A stretch of 44,905 bases of DNA, from contig NZ_LMUW01000207.1 in the NCBI RefSeq assembly GCF_009765735.1, positions 48,673-93,577 of the forward strand, read 5' to 3'. Position numbers and translations under genes: made by a program. Below, piece after piece: positions 33,572-40,985 of this stretch. The DNA comes from Xenophilus sp. L33. Lineage in GTDB: Bacteria; Pseudomonadota; Gammaproteobacteria; Burkholderiales; Burkholderiaceae_C. The notes below the pieces were generated by a model. That model searched no databases, was not told the origin of the DNA, and worked only from the letters and a program-made list of their open reading frames with translations. How positions within the stretch are numbered: the first letter of the stretch is position 1; every line of letters starts with the position of its first letter.

Positions 33572-34477
33572 TCAATGTCTGCACTCCGCGGGCAGCAGGC
33601 TCGGCTTCACGTCGCCGGCCTGGCAGTTCCACAGGACCTGGCCATCGGCTCCCTGGCTGGGCACCAGGCGGAAGGTCTTCCCCTTCACCGGATCGTTGGC
33701 CAGGGTGATCTCGATGACGCCGTTGGAGGGATCGATCCGAGCGGACTGCACCACCGGCGGCAGCGCGGCAATCTGCAGGTCGCTGAGGCTGGCGGGGATC
33801 TGGTGGTTCTGGCGGAAGTAGTCTCCGACCACCGACGCGGCACTCCTGCCCCAGCTGTAGGCATTCACCGTTCGCGCCCGGGTGGTGTAGTCCTGGTAGG
33901 CCGGGATGGACACGGCCGCAAGGATGCCGACCGTGGCGACGAGCCAGAGTCCGAGCACGATGTAGAGAGCGACGCTGCTCGTGCCGCCCTTCTGGGCCAC
34001 GATCGCGGCCTGGACGCGAGGGTTGCCGCTGGTCTTTCGGGCCCGCTCGATCACCTTGCGGCAGTGTCGGTGGTAGAGCGGGTTCGAGATCAGGGGCGGA
34101 ACGAGAAAGAGCGCCAGCAGGTAGATGATCGAGGCGATGCCGGCCCCGGTCTTTCCCATGACCGCGGCGGAGACGCCCAGGGCGGCTGCCAGGATGTACG
34201 GGCCCGCGAAGTACAGCAGGGCTGTCGACCAGATGCGGCGATAGAGCGCCCACCAGAAGCCGACGAAGAGCGAGGGCCAGTGCCAGCCCAGCTTGAACCC
34301 GCCTTCCCTGTCGTAGCGCTCGAACCGAGGCAGGTAGTAGTCTCGATTCCGATCCCCGATGGCCAGCTCGTAGAACTCTCGCATCTGGTCAGGCGACCCC
34401 AATGGGGGATGTGCCGGAAAGGATTGCATGTCCGAGTGCAGCGTCGGATCCATTCGATCGTTGGTTCGCGGGTCCAT
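33572..34477 (-). CDS. DUF2628-like membrane protein fused to a type IV pilin-like domain
   Basis: 301 residues. The N-terminal 140 residues are DUF2628-like: FKLGWHWPSLFVGFWWALYR, then hydrophobic segments and SNPLYHRHCRKVIERARKT. After that comes VGILAAVSIPAYQDYTTRAR, the classic start of type IV pilin, then a pilin-like C-terminal region (RQNHQIPASLSDLQIAALPP, and a Cys pair near the end). There is no prepilin leader with a Gly/FTLIE cleavage site at the start of this segment, so it is probably not processed into a fibre; the pilin-like helix would be an internal membrane segment. Reused pilin folds of this kind are known. It overlaps no gene but lies close to the GAF gene. Confidence 0.8.
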   Translation of the reverse strand: MDPRTNDRMDPTLHSDMQSFPAHPPLGSPDQMREFYELAIGDRNRDYYLPRFERYDREGGFKLGWHWPSLFVGFWWALYRRIWSTALLYFAGPYILAAALGVSAAVMGKTGAGIASIIYLLALFLVPPLISNPLYHRHCRKVIERARKTSGNPRVQAAIVAQKGGTSSVALYIVLGLWLVATVGILAAVSIPAYQDYTTRARTVNAYSWGRSAASVVGDYFRQNHQIPASLSDLQIAALPPVVQSARIDPSNGVIEITLANDPVKGKTFRLVPSQGADGQVLWNCQAGDVKPSLLPAECRH

Positions 34478-34539
34478 CTTCTTGTTTTGTCTTTGTCGTT
34501 TTTGGTCGTTTCAGCGCCCGGTCGGCGCACGGCACGGAT

Positions 34540-35184
34540 TCAGCCGCGGCATTCCCGCATGGCTTGGATGTGGTCGAGCTTTGCCTTGCGCTGGTCGTCA
34601 GTCAAGGTGATCGAGTTGGCCGAGACCTCTTCGTTCTTGATCTCGAGGGCCGCCGGGCAGTAGTGGGAGGCCACCTGGGGCGTGGTGTCCACGATCTGCG
34701 AGGACTGGATCGAGCGCACCTTCACGCCGTCCGTGTAGACGTAGTAGCGCATCGGCGGCTTGGTGTAGATGCGCTGCTCGCTGTAGCCGCCCTGGTAGTC
34801 GCCCGAGTTGATGCGATCGGGAGTTCCCATGGCGCTCTGCAGTTGGGTGATGGTCATGCCCCGAAGCGGGTAGGAGCCGACGATGGCGCGATTGATCTCC
34901 TGCGGGTCGACTACCGCCTCGGCGGCGGGTGCCGCTTCCGTGGCGCTCGCCGGCGGCGCCGCGGACGTTGCCGACGTGCCGTCGGCCTTGCCCTTCGGAA
35001 CGCCGCTGGGCTGATAGGTCTCGGCAGCGTCCTTGGCGTTTTCGCAGGGCGTCTGTTGGAACGTTGTGCCACCGGTGGTATGGCACTTGAACATGCCTGC
35101 CGTCGCAGGGAGCGACAGGCCTGCGAGGGAGGCGGTCAGAGCGAGGGCGCATGCGCGCGCCGTGAAAATCGGTCGTTCGTTCAT
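34540..35184 (-). CDS. Exported DUF4124-domain protein
   Basis: 214 residues from ATG 35184. Signal peptide (ARACALALTASLAGLSLPAT), then DUF4124 (GMFKCHTTGGTTFQQTPCEN). A Pro/Ala linker follows, then a C-terminal domain including ITQLQSAMGTPDRINSGDYQ, GYSEQRIY, which recalls the SmpA/OmlA-like small envelope fold, and later RSIQSSQIVDTTPQVASHYC. A basic, Cys-containing end (QAMRECRG) is present. Likely periplasmic, perhaps a chaperone-like envelope protein. It lies 62 nt upstream of the DUF2628/pilin gene. Confidence 0.75.
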   Translation of the reverse strand: MNERPIFTARACALALTASLAGLSLPATAGMFKCHTTGGTTFQQTPCENAKDAAETYQPSGVPKGKADGTSATSAAPPASATEAAPAAEAVVDPQEINRAIVGSYPLRGMTITQLQSAMGTPDRINSGDYQGGYSEQRIYTKPPMRYYVYTDGVKVRSIQSSQIVDTTPQVASHYCPAALEIKNEEVSANSITLTDDQRKAKLDHIQAMRECRG

Positions 35185-35351
35185 TCGAGGGATCTGTCCT
35201 TCATGGGGCGCCGTGGAAGTGTAGGGATTGCCCTGACTGGAAAGCCTATGTCCCTCCGAGAAAACCGATCCCTTCGTGACCGAGTACCTCGTGGAGATAA
35301 GGAAAAGGTCGAACCTTGATCTCTTCAAAACAGCATTGGTAGCATGGAGCA

Positions 35352-35768
35352 ATGCCTCGCACTCACATCGACGCGCAGCCACTTCCTTCCTCGGTCGATC
35401 GGCTGACGATCTTCGTATTTGGCAGCAACCTGGCCGGCCGGCACGGCAAGGGTGCGGCGCTCTACCCAAGAACCACGCTCGGTGGCCCGGGAGGCGTCGG
35501 CGCGGGCCCGACCGGTCGCTGCTATGCGATCCCCACCAAGGGGCCGGAGAAGACCGGAACGCTCTCCACCCTTACCCTCGAGCAGATCGGCCCGCACGTG
35601 AGCGACTTCCTTCGCTACGCGGCCGAGCACTCCGAACTGGACTTCAGACCCGTACAGCAAGCAGCGCACACTGCCGGTGGTCTTCGTGGGCACCCCACCC
35701 TTCTCGCTGAACATCTGCTCGATCGAGGCGACGGACGTCGTGCGGAGCGTCCACTATCAGCACGATGA
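35352..35768 (+). pseudogene. FGSNLAGRHGKGAA-family protein, C-terminally disrupted
   Basis: The first 95 codons from ATG 35352 (DRLTIFVFGSNLAGRHGKGA, then GPTGRCYAIPTKGPEKTGTL, LEQIGPHVSDFLRYAA) match a phage-related family of small proteins. In relatives the next block is a conserved IGCGLAGY-type segment, which is absent; after HSELDF the frame becomes low-quality, and a second frame gives KQRTLPVVFVGTPPFSLNIC, SIEATDVVRS, ending at TGA 35770-35772. That second segment looks like the end of a different gene, so a deletion probably fused the two. The coding region therefore lacks its active core. Confidence 0.6.
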
Positions 35769-35806
35769 TTGAAGAAATGCCACCTGGCCACTCATCACGA
35801 TCCAAA

Positions 35807-36613
35807 ATGGAAAGAACAGGCTTCGCTATTTTCGCCTTGGTGACCGCCCTCCTCGCTGGAGCCGCCCGAGCGGATGTCGGCGTCGACTATCTCCCGGCAG
35901 GCCAGCGTCCAAAGGACGTGAAGGGCACCCTCACGCTGAGGTTCACGGGCACGCTCACCGCGGCTGACTATGCAACCGTCCTGAGAGCCGATCGAGAGGC
36001 GCGGGCGCAAGTCCTGGCACAGAAGGGGCCTGCCGGCGCGCTCATCGTGTTCGCCACCCTCAACTCGTCGGGTGGCAACGTGGAGACGGCTCTGGACCTT
36101 GGACGTTACCTGCGCTCGCGCAGCGCGATTGCCACCATGCACCAGGGCGAGCGCTGTGTCAGCGCCTGCGTCTACCTCCTCGCCGGGGCGTCCTTCCGTT
36201 AAGTGGACGGCGGCCAGATAGGGATCCACCGGCCTTACAACGCCGATGACACCTTCGCGTCACCGGTGCTCCAAGAACAGAAGTACGAGCGGATCGGCGC
36301 GGACGCGTCGGCGTTCCTCAAGGAGATGAACGTGCCGGTCAGGCTCTACGAGGATTCGCTGTTCATCAGTCCCGAGCACATGAAGATCCTCACGACCGCT
36401 GAAATGCAGGGCTACGGCCTGAGCGTGAACGATCCCTACGCCGAAGAGGCCAACGCCGTCGAGCGCGCGAAGATCCTGGGGATCTCCCGCCAGGCTCTCG
36501 CCCAGCGGGAAGCACGCTCGTCTCAGCTGTGCCCAGAGCAGGCGAACCCGACGCCGGCGTCGACCCTGGCGTGGAGCCAGTGCCGCAACGAGGTGCTGCG
36601 CGGGCAGCGATAG
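35807..36613 (+). pseudogene. ClpP-like exported protein gene interrupted by in-frame TAA
   Basis: ATG 35807 opens MERTGFAIFALVTALLAGAA, a signal peptide. The ClpP-fold motifs are FATLNSSGGNVETALDLGRY, then RCVSACVYLLAGASFR, and after TAA at 36200-36202 the frame continues VDGGQIGIHRPY, with the His-containing block expected in this family. The downstream part runs to TAG 36611-36613. All 269 codons are in one frame, so one substitution explains the break. It is homologous to the N-terminal half of the 3851-5461 product but lacks a TonB domain. Readthrough or an internal start is possible, but the second half alone lacks a signal. Confidence 0.75.
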
Positions 36614-36716
36614 CTCGGCGCCTTTCCGGCGGCCGGCTTCGGCGCGAAGCGCATCGCAAGGCTGCGTGCAAGCTGGCGTCGGCCAGTAGGCGCTGTGGCT
36701 ACCCCTCATTGCCCAC

Positions 36717-37070
36717 TTGCCGCCCCTGACGGCCGAGCAGGCGCTCGCCCTGGCCAAGCCGATGCTGCTGGCCGCCCGCGGGTATGACCTCGATGCGCCC
36801 GGATGGATCTACGAGATCAAGCTGGACGGCTACCGCCTCATGGCGCTGGTCGACCGGGGCCAGGTTAGCCTGCGTTCCAAGTCCGGCGCCGATGCGACGG
36901 CCTGGTTCCCGGAGATCGCCCGCGGCGTGGCCACGATCGCCGGCGGCCCGCACCTCCTGGACGGCGAGGCCGTGGTGCTGGATCACCTGGGGCGAAGCGT
37001 CTTGGACAGGTTGCATGCCCGCGCACGCCGTCGGCGCACCCCCAGAGGCCGATTCGTGATCTTTGCCGCG
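36717..37070 (+). pseudogene. ATP-dependent DNA ligase, N-terminal fragment
   Basis: A TTG at 36717 opens a frame with PMLLAARGYDLDAPGWIYEI, KLDGYRLMALVDRG, in which Lys35 in EIKLDGYR is the AMP-accepting residue of LigD-type ligases. Then SLRSKSGADATAWFPEIARG, HLLDGEAVVLDHLGRSVLDR. Homology ends at about GRFVIFAA (near 37070); the ATP-ligase motifs III-V and the OB domain are missing. The rest of the frame is the shadow of the LivK gene. It is a truncated, inactive remnant. Confidence 0.65.
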
Positions 37071-37156
37071 AGGCGAGCACCCGTTGTCGTGAGCCGGCCT
37101 CGGTGTCGCGTCGGGCCGCCAGATAATCCGCCGAAACGAAGCTTCTGGAGTTGGAG

Positions 37157-38314
37157 ATGCGAATCCACTTGGCCACGGCGATCGCGAGCGCGTGCCTCAT
37201 TGCATGCGCGGCGGCTTCGGCCCAGTCCGCTGCCCCTCTGCTGGTCAAAATCGGCGTCGCCGGCCCGAAGAGCGGCCCGATCGGGCATCTCGGCCAGGAT
37301 GACGAATACGGCGCGCGCATGGCCATCGACGATCTCAATGCCAAGCATGTCCGCATCGGCGGCCAGCCGGCAAGCTTCGAACTTTTGAGCGGTGACGACG
37401 CTGCCAACCCCAAGCAGGCCGTGGCGGTTGCTCAGCAGTTGATCGACGCGGGAGTGAGCGGTGTTGTCGGTCACCTGAACTCCGGGTCCACCATCCCGGC
37501 CTCCAAGCTCTACAGCGATGCGGGAATCGTGCAGATCTCGCCCTCGGCGACCAATCCGAAGTACACGCGCCAAGGCTATGCCACGGCCTTTCGAATCATC
37601 GGCGACGACACGCAGCTGGCCGCGAGCTTGGCGCACGTGGCGACGGTCTCATTCCCCGGCAAGCGGATCGCGATCCTGGACGATCGCACCGCCTACGGCG
37701 CCGGCATTGCCGATGTCTTCGAGCGGGAGGTGAAGGCTGCCGGCGGCAATATCGTTTCACACACCTTTGCCACGGGCGGCAATACCGACCTGGCACTGGC
37801 CGTCGCGCAGATCCGGCGCGTCTCGGCCGATGTCGTCTTCTACGGCGGCATGGACACCGATGCCGGTCCGCTCTTTCGGGAGATCTCAAAGGACGGGGCA
37901 AACATCGCCTTCATGGGTGGGGACGGGATCTGCACCGCCGAGCTGGCAAAGCTGGCCGGACCCGGCCTTGCCGATGGCGCGGTCATCTGCGCCGAAGCCG
38001 GCGGAGTCGGCCAGGAAGGCCAGGCCAAGATGGAAACTTTCCGCTCGAGATTCCTGGCCAAGAACGGTGTGGAGGTACAGATCTACGCCCCCTACACCTA
38101 CGATGCAGTGATGGTGCTAGCGCAGGCCATGACGGCTGCTGGATCGTCCGATCCGCAGCGCTACCTGCCGGAGGTCAAAAAGATCCGCCACAGCGGCGTG
38201 ACCGGTCAGATCGCCTTCGACGAGAAGGGCGACATCGTGAACGGAGCCTTCACGCTCTACACGTTCAATCGCGGCCAGCGCGAGCAAATGATGGTGTACC
38301 GGCCGGGCGACTAG
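37157..38314 (+). CDS. Branched-chain amino acid-type ABC transporter substrate-binding protein (LivK family)
   Basis: 385 residues from ATG 37157; GGAGTTGGAG lies just upstream. Signal peptide (HLATAIASACLIACAAASAQ). Body: LLVKIGVAGPKSGPIGHLGQ, YGARMAIDDLNAKHVRIGGQ, SGVVGHLNSGSTIPASKLYS and QISPSATNPKYTRQGYATAF, the typical type I periplasmic binding protein pattern for branched-chain amino acids or related ligands. The second lobe includes DVVFYGGMDTDAGPLFREIS and IYAPYTYDAVMVLAQAM. Periplasmic. No permease or ATPase genes are nearby, so it is an orphan; the family often has lone copies. Confidence 0.9.
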   Translation: MRIHLATAIASACLIACAAASAQSAAPLLVKIGVAGPKSGPIGHLGQDDEYGARMAIDDLNAKHVRIGGQPASFELLSGDDAANPKQAVAVAQQLIDAGVSGVVGHLNSGSTIPASKLYSDAGIVQISPSATNPKYTRQGYATAFRIIGDDTQLAASLAHVATVSFPGKRIAILDDRTAYGAGIADVFEREVKAAGGNIVSHTFATGGNTDLALAVAQIRRVSADVVFYGGMDTDAGPLFREISKDGANIAFMGGDGICTAELAKLAGPGLADGAVICAEAGGVGQEGQAKMETFRSRFLAKNGVEVQIYAPYTYDAVMVLAQAMTAAGSSDPQRYLPEVKKIRHSGVTGQIAFDEKGDIVNGAFTLYTFNRGQREQMMVYRPGD

Positions 38315-39111
38315 ACCCGGCGGCGGGCTGTCGGTCTTCGAAGGTTTACCGCGTCCTATTCGAGCGCGCCATAGGTTCTTAGCGAACGCAGCATGCGCGA
38401 GTTCAGCGGCAGAAAGTCGGCGCTCGCGCCCGGGCTGGCCAGATAGGCGGTCAACGCGCCGGTCAGCACCTTGCGTGAAGTCGACTCCATCTTCTCGATT
38501 GGCGGCACCGCAGGCGCCGAGGACGTCGATCACGTTGGCCAGGGGGTCATGCCTCACTGGTCGGTCGAGCCACCCGTTGGGTTTGTCGAATGCGCCTCCA
38601 GCCGATCGGGCAGCATGTCGCCGACGTCGCGGCGGCCTGAGGTCATCGCGCTGATGTGGCTCGCCGGCGTGCCGTCCGCGGCAGCCACTCAGGCAGCGCC
38701 GCCCTGCTGGTCTACCAATACCCTGAGCCAATGCTGGCGCCTGACCAGGCGCCACTCGGCATACGCAGGAGATCCCGGCACCGGCGGCAGTTCGAGGCCG
38801 CCTGTTCCGTCGAGCAGTCACGTGAACGAGCAGCCGAAGGTGGGCTCGACTTACGCTCTCATCTTGCGAGCACCAAGCGCACGAGCGCCAGTGCGAGTGC
38901 GAGTGCGAAGACGTAGCCGTAGGAAAACTGGTCGAGGCGGAACAGGGCTTGGCCGCGTCGCGCGCGCCAGGCCCCCTATCACGGACATGAGCCCATGTTA
39001 CCGGCCTGTATCGAGTCCCTAAGGATCACGACGTTCTGTCGTCCATTCGGGACTATCGACCCATAGGAGAATCTGCTGCGGTCGCATCAAAACCGACCAA
39101 AAAGAAAAAGC
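38315..39111. other. Region with no intact gene; fragments
   Basis: No intact gene. On the minus strand, 38356-38490 (ATG 38490) reads MESTSRKVLTGALTAYLASP, GASADFLPLNSRMLRS and ends TYGALE, a good-looking C-terminus, perhaps the end of a lost gene whose earlier part (FDKPNGWLDRPVRHDPLANV) lies in another frame. Farther along, 38859-38975 minus reads GQALFRLDQFSYGYVFALAL as a membrane tail, over a GTGCGA triple repeat (38891-38908). I would not call any of these a gene. Confidence 0.35.
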
Positions 39112-39351
39112 ATGACAGAAGAAAAAGCGCGGCAGTTTTCATCGGGCGAATTGTCGTGCCTGCAAGCCAAAGATTGTGCTCATGTTTTGAATCAGCGACT
39201 CAACCATGGCGCTGCGGATTGTGCAACGCCGGACATACCTGAAGTAGTGGAAACCACGATCGATGGCATCAATATCGAAAGACTGGCTCGCCAGATCGCT
39301 GTCCGCATAGGTCCCGACTCGCTCCTCGATGCAGAGGACGTGGGCAGTTAA
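39112..39351 (+). CDS. Small hypothetical protein, 79 residues
   Basis: ATG 39112 follows an A-rich stretch (AAAAAG). Sequence MTEEKARQFSSGELSCLQAK, AADCATPDIPEVVETTIDGI, NIERLARQIAVRIGPDSLLD: small, acidic, with two Cys. The family is unknown. Base use is AT-richer than the neighbours. Its stop (39349-39351) lies exactly at the edge of the CaiB remnant, as if it sits at an insertion border. Confidence 0.5.
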   Translation: MTEEKARQFSSGELSCLQAKDCAHVLNQRLNHGAADCATPDIPEVVETTIDGINIERLARQIAVRIGPDSLLDAEDVGS

Positions 39352-39446
39352 GGGCCGGCGATGTAGGCGGAAAGATCCAGCACCCGGATGCCCGCAAGAG
39401 GCCCCGGGCCGCCCGCGGCGTACTCCGGATGGGACATCTCGCTCAT
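39348..39446 (-). pseudogene. CaiB/BaiF CoA-transferase, N-terminal fragment
   Basis: ATG 39446 opens MSEMSHPEYAAGGPGPLAGI, RVLDLSAYIAGP, which is the conserved N-terminus of class III (CaiB/BaiF, formyl-CoA-type) CoA-transferases. The frame stops right after IAGP (TAA 39348-39350), where the normal protein continues for another 350 residues. Only 32 codons remain. The stop base pairs are shared with the end of the + strand gene at 39351, marking a sharp junction. Confidence 0.8.
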
Positions 39447-39790
39447 GCGGCTTCCGTTCGATTGCCTTCCGCCGCGGCGAGTCCCAGCGCCATCGCGTCG
39501 GCGATGATGGCCTCGGCCCGACGCACGAAGTTGCCGTCGACTATGTGGCCGTCGACCATGCAGGCGCCCACGCCCCTTCTTTCGGTGGCGCGTGCTGCCT
39601 CGACGACCCGGCGCGCGTGAGCGAGGTCGGTATCGGAGGGCCGGAACACCTGGTGCGCGAGCGGCACCTGGCTCGGATGGATGCAGTTCTTGCCCACATA
39701 GCCCAGGCGGCGCGCGATCTCGGCCTCGGTCTTGTAGCCCTGTGCATCCGAACCATCCGCGGAAGCGGCGTCGTAGACGAAGACGCCGGC
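39443..39790 (-). pseudogene. CitE-like (HpcH/HpaI aldolase family) CoA-ester lyase, C-terminal fragment
   Basis: Residues from GVFVYDAASADGSDAQ to the end match the C-terminal half of the citrate-lyase beta-type family: YKTEAEIARRLGYVGKNCIH, PSQVPLAHQVFRPSDTDLAH, ARRVVEAARATERRG, VDGNFVRRAEAIIADAM. The frame is open to about 39937, but that part (RCPPAREARFLRLGNGDRRL) is not conserved, and the N-terminal TIM-barrel half with the metal-binding Glu and Asp is gone. Its TGA (39443-39445) overlaps the CaiB start, an operon arrangement common in catabolic clusters. Confidence 0.75.
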
Positions 39791-39959
39791 CTCGCTTCGT
39801 TCGGGCCTACGGCCGATGATTTCGAGCCGGCGGTCGCCATTGCCGAGGCGGAGGAATCTGGCCTCCCTTGCGGGTGGACACCTGCGGGATTTTGCTGCCG
39901 CAGGAGTACCCGCCTCTCTGAAGTCGCGTTGTGGCATCCCCCGTCAGGCGAGTCCGCTC

Positions 39960-40271
39960 CTAGTGATAGTCGTCTTCGCGCTGGTGACGAATGGCGGCGA
40001 TCACAACCTCCTGGTCGTTGATGATTCGAAACAGCGCCACGTACCCCGACGCCCCGAATGGAATGATCAATTCGCGCTCGAGCCGATCTGCGTCGGCGAT
40101 TCGACAGGTGAATGGGTTCGTTTCGAGGACACCGAACTCGTGACGGATTGCTGCCACCGCCCGGCGCGGAAGATCGAAGTCCCCGTGCTCGAGCGCCGAT
40201 TCGACGAGAAAGTCCTCCAGACGCAGCAGATCTTCGATCGCCTCGTGCGTTAGGCTGACTGTGAACCTCAC
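39960..40271 (-). CDS. RelE/ParE-family toxin
   Basis: 103 residues from GTG 40271. The pattern LTHEAIEDLLRLEDFLVESA, ALEHGDFDLPRRAVAAIRHE (two helices), then SGYVALFRIINDQEVVIAAI, RHQREDDYH fits the ParE/RelE fold, and the basic HQRED end is the usual C-terminal catalytic or target-binding strand. Such toxins cut mRNA or poison gyrase; ParE-like is favoured by the RHQREDDY end. The GTG overlaps the stop of the antitoxin gene (GTGA), so the pair is a single translated unit. Confidence 0.85.
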   Translation of the reverse strand: MRFTVSLTHEAIEDLLRLEDFLVESALEHGDFDLPRRAVAAIRHEFGVLETNPFTCRIADADRLERELIIPFGASGYVALFRIINDQEVVIAAIRHQREDDYH

Positions 40272-40567
40272 GTGCGAGGCGTCTTCACACCGACGTCCCG
40301 GCCAAGCCCCGACATGCGCTCGTCAAGCCTCCTCTGCATGGCATCGAGGGCGTCGGCAGCGGCATAGTATTTGCCAGATCGCTTGGCGCGCTTCAATGAT
40401 TCGCGCCCGCGCGCAAGGAACTCCTGTTGTGACTTGCGACGCTGAGCGGTCTGCACGGCTGCGCTTTCCACGAACTGCGACAAGGTTTCCCCAGGGCGAA
40501 GGACGCTTTCGATCTCTTGTCGCACGCTCGGTTCGACACGCACGGGGGGCAGCTGGGCAGATTTCAT
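40268..40567 (-). CDS. Antitoxin, ribbon-helix-helix-like (YlcI/YnfO-type)
   Basis: 99 residues from ATG 40567. The N-terminal part (LPPVRVEPSVRQEIESVLRP, GETLSQFVESAAVQTAQRR) has the beta-helix-helix pattern of small antitoxins; the C-terminal part (GRESLKRAKRSGKYYAAADA, LDAMQRRLDERM) is helical and would wrap the toxin. Antitoxin first, toxin second is the usual order. A promoter with a palindrome lies immediately upstream, so autoregulation is likely. Confidence 0.8.
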   Translation of the reverse strand: MKSAQLPPVRVEPSVRQEIESVLRPGETLSQFVESAAVQTAQRRKSQQEFLARGRESLKRAKRSGKYYAAADALDAMQRRLDERMSGLGRDVGVKTPRT

Positions 40568-40574
40568 GCACCAA

Positions 40575-40603
40575 ACTGTAGCGCAATTGCTATGCACGGG
40601 CAA
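40575..40603 (-). promoter_or_regulatory. Promoter and palindromic operator of the toxin-antitoxin operon
   Basis: On the minus strand, TTGCCC (40598-40603) and TACAGT (40575-40580) are separated by 17 bp, a good sigma-70-type pair. The 8-bp palindrome GCAATTGC (40583-40590) lies in the spacer, ideal for antitoxin repression. The -10 box is only 7 nt before the ATG, so the transcript is nearly leaderless. Inferred from sequence only. Confidence 0.6.
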
Positions 40604-40985
40604 GTCAACCTCACGCAGACATGGACGCCCGACCGTGATGAGCGCTGTGAGGCACGCACGAAAGATCCCGCTCGCGAAAGCTAGTGCGCCGCTCCGGCGC
40701 CAGGCGTGCGTTCTCAGAGAGCTGCAAGTTCGATCTGCGTAGCCTGGTGTATCCGAGCACATGCCGAAGCGTCTTCGCGGTGCGATCCCTACTCTTTTCC
40801 GTGCCGCTGCCTGTGCACTGCGCGCCGTCTCTGCCTCCTCGCAGGGCGCTGCCCGGCTGCAAGTTCGGTCGACCTTTTATCGGGCAGCGTCGGGAGCGTA
40901 TCCGCAGCTGCCGCCGATGCGGCTCGCAATCGCCGCATCTCCAGATCCGAATTCCCAACACCTAACTCGTGGCAAGTACCGCAGA
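40604..40985. other. Intergenic region with no gene
   Basis: About 380 nt between the antitoxin promoter and the end of the large gene. All frames are Arg/Cys/Ser-rich and look non-coding. No clear terminator was seen for the large gene. Confidence 0.5.

Noticed and set aside
2889..36202. Stop-codon recoding to explain the three in-frame stops
   Set aside because: The stops are TAG, TAA and TAA, whereas TGA, TAA and TAG all end intact genes here. No suppressor tRNA or selenocysteine-type element was seen.
39816..40253. + strand open frame across the toxin gene
   Set aside because: It is antisense to the toxin, which has the expected fold pattern and coupled antitoxin.
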